Below are positions 56,862 through 64,000 of a stretch of 64,000 nt of DNA, in pieces (within the stretch, counting starts at the first letter, position 1; each line of letters starts with the position of its first letter). The notes beneath the pieces were generated by a model. It had not been told where the DNA came from. It made no database searches and saw only the letters and a program-made list of their open reading frames with translations. Made by a program: the position numbers and the translations under genes. Origin of the DNA: Quercus robur. Its lineage: Eukaryota > Streptophyta > Magnoliopsida > Fagales > Fagaceae. Location: NCBI RefSeq assembly GCF_932294415.1, contig NC_065536.1:52526354-52590353 (forward strand), written 5' to 3'.

Positions 56862-57447
56862 AAAAAAAAAAAAAAAAAAAACCTTAGTATTTTCGATCAA
56901 AATTATGTTTGATGACGATCTTTCATAAAATAAAATTCATTTTTACCATTTTTATAGTGAAATTCTTAAAAAGTTTCATTTTCAATACAAATTATCAAAT
57001 TTTATACTAAAGCAAGTAAAAAATATTTCAATTGAACTAATGAAATTTTCAAAAACATGAATCATGAATGATCCAAATATTGGAGGAATGAGTTAGGCTT
57101 CAAACATATTTGAAACTATCTTGCTCTAGTCCATTATGTGGCAACTAAAGACACATATCATGTGTAGTTTTAGTGACAATATTTTTTTAATGAGTCAATG
57201 ACTTGTTCATTGCTACATAACGGGTTGGAAAAGATATAAATTCAAACATGTTGGGTGCCAAACTTTCTCAAATATTTAACAAATATAAAAGCACATTTTA
57301 TAATAAAAAATAGAATTCCGAAAAATAAAGTTATGTCTCTATAAGTATTAAACCAATTATTTTTTTAAGAGTATCATTAGACTAAATCTAATATTTGGGG
57401 GAGGGGGGAACTCTTATTTTTTAGACTAAATTTTGAAAACATTAAAA

Positions 57448-57484
<37 letters not shown>

Positions 57485-57884
57485 TATTATTTAAAAGGTT
57501 TCCTCTGTTTGGATTCCTTATTTTTCAGTTCAAAAATGCCCCTACACTCCTATATTTAAGTAGAGACAAAACTAAAAGACAATTCGGTAAAAATGCAACT
57601 CTAACTCCCACTAAAATATTACCTAAAAAATAAAATCACTCTCCTGTTAATTTTCAAATTACTTTATTTACTTATAAATTATATTTTCAAAATAAAAATT
57701 ATATATATAAAAAAAAAAAAAAAAAAAACAAAGTTTTTTTTTTTAACAAAATAGGACTACCTAAAAAAAAGTCTCATTGCACGTGCGAAGCATGTGTAAT
57801 GAGACTAGTATATTTTAAAAATTTTCTAAATTTTGGGTCCATGGCCCCCCTCCCACCCTTGCACATAACTGATAACTACGCCCC
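56709..57884. mobile_element. Possible DNA transposon, ~1.2 kb, non-autonomous
   Basis: Left end GGGGCAGAGCTAGGAATTTT and inverted right end GGGGCGTAGTTATCAGTT are imperfect inverted repeats, and both are followed by GGGGCCA words. Flanks TGTGGGTTGA (56699-56708) and TGTGGCTTGA (57885-57894) match at 9 of 10, giving either a 10-bp MULE-like or an overlapping 8-bp hAT-like duplication. No transposase. Contains TA repeats (56831-56852, 57453-57482) and poly-A runs. Confidence 0.5.
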
Positions 57885-57894
57885 TGTGGCTTGA

Positions 57895-59740
57895 ATGTCG
57901 GGTGTAGTGCATGTCATGTCTATGGCTATGGGGGTTACTACTAAGAGACATGATTTGAAATACTCTATTTGAAGAAAGTAAAAAATCGTGACTAGAAAGA
58001 AACCTAATAAAACTATTGCTCAAAGGAATGGTACAAGGCTTGAAGATGAGAGAGACGCATGATTCAGGAAAAAAAACTGATAAAAAGTGCTTCTAATCAA
58101 TGTGGCTAGTGAAACTCAACCACGATGGTTGAGAGTGATTGATTAGAAAGGAAAGCCGAAAAGCATGTTTAGAAGATGCATTTTACCATTGAATGCACCT
58201 GACATCACCAAGATCGTAAGGGAAAGATTTTGAATACGACAATTGGAGATATGGATTAGTGGAAGTCATAAAATCTAACTCTGATAAATAATGTTGGCTA
58301 CAAGAAGCTGGCTTCAATACCATGATATAATGAATGAACAAATATAACGAGTATTTTTTTAATAATTGTGGGGTGGAATTCTTTGAGTTAGGATGATCAT
58401 AGAAGTTAGGATGTTTCGTCGGCTTTTGTATTTACAAACACTAACAAAGATCGTTGTGAAATCTATTTCTCCATTCGGGGTTTAATGGTGACACTCCAAT
58501 GACAAAGTCAGTCTAGGTTTTAGAGTAACAAAATAATTATCTAGGTTTTGTTCTAATATTTGGTTTTTAAAAATTGCTAATTGCACCTCCTTCCCTATCC
58601 CAAATCTTACCCTAAAGCCCGGCCTTTTTTGATTGATTTGATGTTTGTCATCCTAGTAAGTGATCTTCAGAGAATAATTGGACGGTTCAATGTTTTGACT
58701 TTCTTTCGGAGAGACATATCCTATTATATTAAATGTAATGGAAAGTTCGTATGGGCATAATTAATGCTAAGGTGACCGTTATTATACATGGCTAATACTC
58801 CTTTCTAGGCAAAGGTCCAATGACAGGGTGAGACCGGTGGAGTGGGCTTCCTTAGTCATGTCCAGTCCTGCCGATGATAGTTTGCTGTTGTCGATGACTT
58901 TGGTCCGGCCAGCTCTTCAGCAGAAAATAGATTATAATAACACTTGTTGAAAATTTTGCTGGAAATTCCTGTATACTACTCTTTGGTGATTAGCAATATT
59001 TTTAGTGGCGAGTCAATTAAGCTACTTGAAAGTGTTGCAGGACAAAGAAAAGCAATAGGGAATGAAATACAATTATGATCTTGTAATAGGCAGAAAATGA
59101 GAACCTTGAGACTCTGCTCGAAGAAAGAAGAAACTATGATTGTAACTTTATAAATTATGAGATCTGGTTTTAGTATGGCTTCTTGGATACAAAAATATCA
59201 ATGGCCTTAGGTCATGTTTCAAACAGAAGTGTACATAATGACATGCTATGTTTCCTTTATCAAACGACACTAATGAAAATGCATGCATATGTGTGTTCCT
59301 TAAACACATAGCAAATTGATGGACAGGTCCACCTAAGCTGCTTTGAATGGCCAAGTTTCAAACCACTTTATAAAATTTAACTGTTATCTCCTCTAAATTT
59401 ACTGTCATTAGAATTCACTTGCCATGTAAGTTTTAATTAGTACCCTACCTTAAATTAAAAAAGAGACAAAAGCCTCTCTACAAAAGCAAATCTTAGAGTA
59501 TTAACTACTATTCATTACTTTATTCTTCTAATTTTCTGATTGTTTTTTGAAGCTCATGTACCAAATTTATAATTTTCGTGATTAACAAGTCCAGTCTACC
59601 TACATTATGGATTTATTTAGATTGTCAAAATCATATTTGGACAATCAACTGTAGAACTGTTACTACTTTAATTTTCCTGATCAATCTGTAAAGCAAAAGC
59701 GTTGGACACTTGCTCTGTATGATAGACTGATAGAAACAAT

Positions 59741-59794
<54 letters not shown>

Positions 59795-62098
59795 CTAGCT
59801 CTTAAACTCCTATTATGGCATTAAAATTAACAGACCCAATTGCTGAGAAACTTGATGTAAATAATCATGCTAAAAAATATCAGATTTCAGGGAAAGTTGT
59901 TGTCTCATTGAGACTGAATACTGTAACTCTATGATATACTATTAATTACACTATCATATGGATATGGTATTAGTCTATTAGATATTGGAATTATACCCAT
60001 GGCTGGGCCTAGAAGTATGAACGAGAGTGATGCTTAATTAGTGTAATCTTGGCTCTTTGAGATAGTATAATATTTTGAAGTAAGATAGAATGTGATTACA
60101 GGATATTCAATTATTCATGCTATAACAGCAAGCACTCCCAACATTGGAGCCAAGATCCTTTGTTCTTTCATCATTGTTTCACCATTTTAGTATCCAATGT
60201 ATGACTGATGACTCATTATCCTGTTTTGTGACTTTTGTCATGTTTTATCAGTGCTGCCAATTTGGAAAGAAAACCGACATTGCATGGTACTCTAAACTAG
60301 TGGACCCTCATAGTCATAGTGAAACAACCAAAGCTGACAAACTTCAAGGAACAAACACCTCCAGATGATTACCTTCTGAAATTATTAATGTTTGGCTATA
60401 ATAGTTTTCAAGAGCCTGAAAAGGAGAAAGGAAGTGTTTTACCAGTTTAGGCACAAGGTAGCACAATAAAATTTGGATTTGTGGTTTTTTTTTTAATACT
60501 CTCATTAATAATAATTAATTAAGATTGTTTATCTTAAATTAAATTCTAACTCCACCTGTGTTTGTGCTTAGTGTCGTATATTTTAGTTCATAGACGGTTC
60601 CAAGCTTGGGAAAAAGGGGAGAGAAATGGTAAGTTGAAGAATGAAAAAAGGTAGAGGAAGACAAAAAATGATATAAGTAGAAGTAATAAAAAATATAAAA
60701 AGACATGTTAATTAGGAAAGTAACAGAGAGTATGACTTCAGATAAAATAAAATGAAAGAAAATAATATACATGGCCAACTCTAATGAATTCGTTGAGTAA
60801 CCATAGTCAACTCCAACAAATTTGGGACTAAGACTTTTTTGTTGTGGTTATAAGATCTTGATGTCCTTATAAGATAAGGCCGAAATCAAGCACAAGCCCT
60901 TCTTTACCACTTTAGGGGGTGGGGGTGAATTATCAAAATATCAAATAGTTTATTGGTAAGATAATTTACTTTAAATAGGACTCTATTACTTAAATTTAAA
61001 AAAATTTAAATTATAGTTCAATTGAAATTCTATTTTCAAATAATTCAAAATAAAATTTATTTTTAAATTATTTTGATTATATATCATAAAAAATTGTATT
61101 TTAAGAGCACATTTAGGAACAAGAAAATGGCATCATGATTTGGATTTGTGGTGGAACATAATGTCTCTCATTTCAACCTCAAATAATTTATTATTTTTGG
61201 TTTCCTAAGGAAAGTTAATATGTTGCCAGTATTATATGACATAAAATTAATATGTTTTTGTCATATGATGTATTTATTATCAAGATAATTTATTTAGGTA
61301 AAAATCTATAATAATAAAAATTATGGGAAAGAATTTTTATAAAAGTTTCAAGTAACTCATTAATTATTAAAATATTTTTTCTTAATTACATAAAATTTTT
61401 AATTAATTTGTATATATATACATATATATATATATTATTGACTTAATATTTTGAAATAACGTCTTTGCTAAGAATATATTTGACACATTTTGAGCATGTA
61501 ACAAAATCATATCGGATTCAATGTACCGAAGCATTTGATGATGAGTAGACCCAAGATGGTCCATGATGGACACAAAAGACCTTTGGTTAAAAACCTATAT
61601 TAGTCCGGCCTACAATAGCCCAATCTTCCCTTTTATGTTCTTAGTGCCTCTGCCTGTCAGGGACCTAGCTACCTGACACCACCCTTTCAAAAGAAAGGTG
61701 CAGATGAAGCAAGCACTTGGCTATATGTGGTCCTTACTCACTCTCACTCTTCCTATGTTCTTTTGTAGACTTTTCACCGTGCTCCTAACAAATTAACTTG
61801 AAGCAAGCACCGTGGTTCACACGTTCCACCTCTCCTTCTAGATACTTGGTCCTTTTTGGAAAATACTGTCTGCCAATTACTACTCTCCCTTCTTTGCCAA
61901 GATCCTTCGCCAATTGTTTTTACCATAAGTCTCTAATGACTTATTTTCTCCTAATCATTTTCCTTTAGAAACAAACAGGCACAGAGAGAGGAAAAGGGAT
62001 TTTAATACATAGACACGCTATAACTCCACTCAAAATTTATGATAATTTTTAAGAGAGTTCTCATAACTATTTTATGCAAAATAAAAAAAAATAAAAAA
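57895..62098. other. Intergenic, no gene recognised
   Basis: Mostly unique-looking AT-rich DNA; (TA)n at 59745-59791. No domain-like or conserved frame on either strand. Confidence 0.5.
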
Positions 62099-62263
62099 AT
62101 ACTATGACCATAACATTTTCATAACAAATCATAGTTAGTATGTTGTTACACGTTTTTAATTTGAATTCACCATTAAAATTACTTTCTTACCCACTAGTAA
62201 TATTCCGTAACAATCTGCCACTTAATATTTATTGTGAAAATATTACGGACGTAGTATTTCTCT
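62099..62263. mobile_element. MITE, same family as 52771-52929
   Basis: Left CTATGACCATAACATTTTCA and inverted right ACTACGTCCGTAATATTTTC, with the same core words (AATTTGAATTCACCATTAAA). Flanks AATAAAAA and AATAAAAT agree at 7 of 8. Confidence 0.6.
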
Positions 62264-62512
62264 AATAAAATGTTAGAATTAGGATCAGGTACACCCGATG
62301 CAATTACTCTTTTCCCAATCACAAAATATTTTTACCACTTTCACCTTTCATTTTTTTTTCTTTTTTACTTTGTTTTATTCAATTGTTGATATTAAAAGTT
62401 ATATTCTTCAACATTTAGTCTCAGTCATTGAGCTCAATTCAAAATTTTATGCTCAGGATTTACTTTTCATGTCTCGGGACTCTTGGTGATGTCATCATCA
62501 ACTAGTCCTTAT

Positions 62513-62643
62513 GGTCCATTTGGATTGAGGGAAAAGGAGAGGGAGTAGAGTAGAGTAGATTTGACCCAAAATTAACTTATTTTTAGTCAACTCTACTTTA
62601 CTCCTCTCCACTCTCCCTCCTTTCTCTCTCAATCCAAACGGTT
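62513..62643. mobile_element. Foldback MITE (hairpin)
   Basis: The left arm CCATTTGGATTGAGGGAAAA continuing into GGAGAGGGAGTAGAGTAGAG pairs with the right arm, whose inverse reads CCGTTTGGATTGAGAGAGAA then AGGAGGGAGAGTGGAGAGG. Nearly the whole ~130 bp is the two arms, so the RNA or single strand would fold into a long hairpin. Flanked by possible TTAT repeats. Confidence 0.6.
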
Positions 62644-63840
62644 ATTTAGAGTCCTTTATCTCTCTTGTTTTGGTAGAAATAGCAAACAATAATTCTAGAT
62701 ACAAATTTCATATTTTTGTTGATTTATACATTTATAAGTGGTGAACATTTTCTAACCATATGAATTCATCACTTTTTCAGCAATCACTTACGCAATTATA
62801 CAACTCAATAAATTGTAAAATTAGATGTGAGAATGAGTATACGTTAAGGAACTAAATAAGTGAGAATAGCAAAAGCCCATCAAAGTATACTATTCTTGGC
62901 GTAGGAAGTAACCCCCATATAGTATACTCCGATTACTATATATACACGGGACTTGATACAATATAATATAGTTTTGGTGCCATCGTAAATAGTACAAACG
63001 TGGGGTACTAGGACTCAAATAATCATCCCTTGTAATATATACTATATAATATACTAACATATAATTGGGGTCTCAACTTTCAAACTTTAGTTGGTCCAAC
63101 ACTATTATTGAAGTTTCTTTGGTTCACCTCAGTAAAAATCTAGTCCTAGCTAAAAAACTGCAGACGTTATGATCTCTCCCAAGATAAAACCAAAAAAACG
63201 TTTACAGAAGTACATTGGGAAACAAACACACCTCTAAAATAGATATGGTGCGGAAATTTCTCATTCAGAACTGAGAAAGAGAGTTTAATCCATTGAATCA
63301 GAGCACAATGGTGAAAAGTAAAATCTAAAAGAATGTGGAATTCCAAGCAATCAAATAGACCTCTCCTCGTGGACTAATAAAAAAAAAAAAAGTTAGCTCA
63401 AGGTAAAGTTTTTAATAACTCAATAAGTGATTTGTAGTTCAATTATTGTCATTACTAAAAACCGATTAATGTCCTAATATGAAGATAAAGAACTATCATC
63501 AAGAACGAATCTATAAGTTAAAACTCTCTTTAAAAAATTAAAAAAAAAAAACTTCTCAGCTGTACAAGTAATAAATAATACAGCAATCTGAAACCGAATA
63601 TGCAAAAAGTAATAAACTGATTATAAAACAACCACAGAAAGTGTAAATAATAATTTATTTTATATTATATTATATCAAAAAAAGGAAAAAAAATTGACAG
63701 GCACAGCTTATGTGATTAGACCTATTTATATTCATTATTCACCACATTTATTTCTTTCTTTCTTTCTTTCTTTCTTCTCTACAATAATTCCACCTTTGTT
63801 TTCGTTGAACCATAGGTTGAGGTAAAGCAGTTACCATAGT
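62644..63840. other. Intergenic, distal upstream region of next gene
   Basis: AT-rich; (CTTT)n at 63749-63775. No gene seen. Confidence 0.5.
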
Positions 63841-63844
63841 CAAG

Positions 63845-64000
63845 AGAAAAGGCTGACGTGTCAACACAGCCATAGTATAAATATATGGTAATGTAGCAAT
63901 TCTGCTAATTCACCACCTAAGAGACACCTCATCCCTTTATAATAACGTAGAGATAGATAGAAGAAGAGAGAAACAACAACACAACACAACCTCCCATTGA
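63845..64000 (+). promoter_or_regulatory. Promoter and 5' leader of a gene beginning after the window
   Basis: GCTGACGTGTCAAC (63851-63864) contains TGACG and ACGTGTC, typical bZIP-binding words; a good TATA box GTATAAATATATGG follows at 63874-63887, and ~60-110 bp on comes an AC-rich leader (GAGAGAAACAACAACACAAC) of the kind that precedes plant start codons. The coding sequence itself is not in the window. Confidence 0.55.

Overview
This is nuclear DNA from a flowering plant. The evidence is nuclear-encoded chloroplast proteins with transit peptides, GT-AG introns in an AT-rich background, and plant-type LTR retrotransposons, MITEs, tRNA-derived SINEs and a Mutator-like element. The repeat types suggest a woody eudicot (possibly Fagaceae), but that is an impression; no species can be named from the sequence.

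Only a few host genes are visible. (1) A single-exon, membrane-anchored SAM-methyltransferase-like gene lies on the minus strand (19112-19867). A second, diverged copy runs off the left edge on the same strand (1-495) and has a frameshift near its start. (2) psbY, encoding the dual-repeat photosystem II PsbY precursor, is on the minus strand (29533-30141). (3) An ALB4/ALBINO3-like thylakoid membrane insertase gene is on the plus strand, assembled here from 11 exons (44608-48768), with other possible 3' ends up to 50075. (4) The last ~150 bp look like the promoter and 5' leader of a plus-strand gene beginning just outside the window. psbY and ALB4 both serve the thylakoid membrane, but nothing shows they are co-regulated.

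Most of the rest is mobile DNA, often nested, with element ends fixed by target-site duplications (TSDs). Two almost intact, coding-less LTR elements of one family (3095-8223 and 32274-37352) have LTRs differing at 3 positions each, and a solo LTR of the family is at 54589-55386. A second family of ~2 kb LTRs is present as solo copies at 9786-11758, 12726-15636 and (inverted, interrupted) 31029-42070. A third ~0.8 kb LTR family is solo at 16686-17485 and 14428-15210. A copia element with gag, protease and other remnants is at 23187-26263. A large Tat/Ogre-type 3' end with tandem arrays occupies 31505-~41850. A Pack-MULE at 42293-43756 carries a fragment of a receptor-like kinase gene with an intron-like gap.

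I found no novel biochemical system. The most unusual items are the Pack-MULE, the four-level nest at 31-42 kb, the tandem arrays inside the non-autonomous LTR family, and the multiple possible 3' ends and in-frame 78-nt intron of ALB4. All identifications come from reading the sequence; no database search was run.
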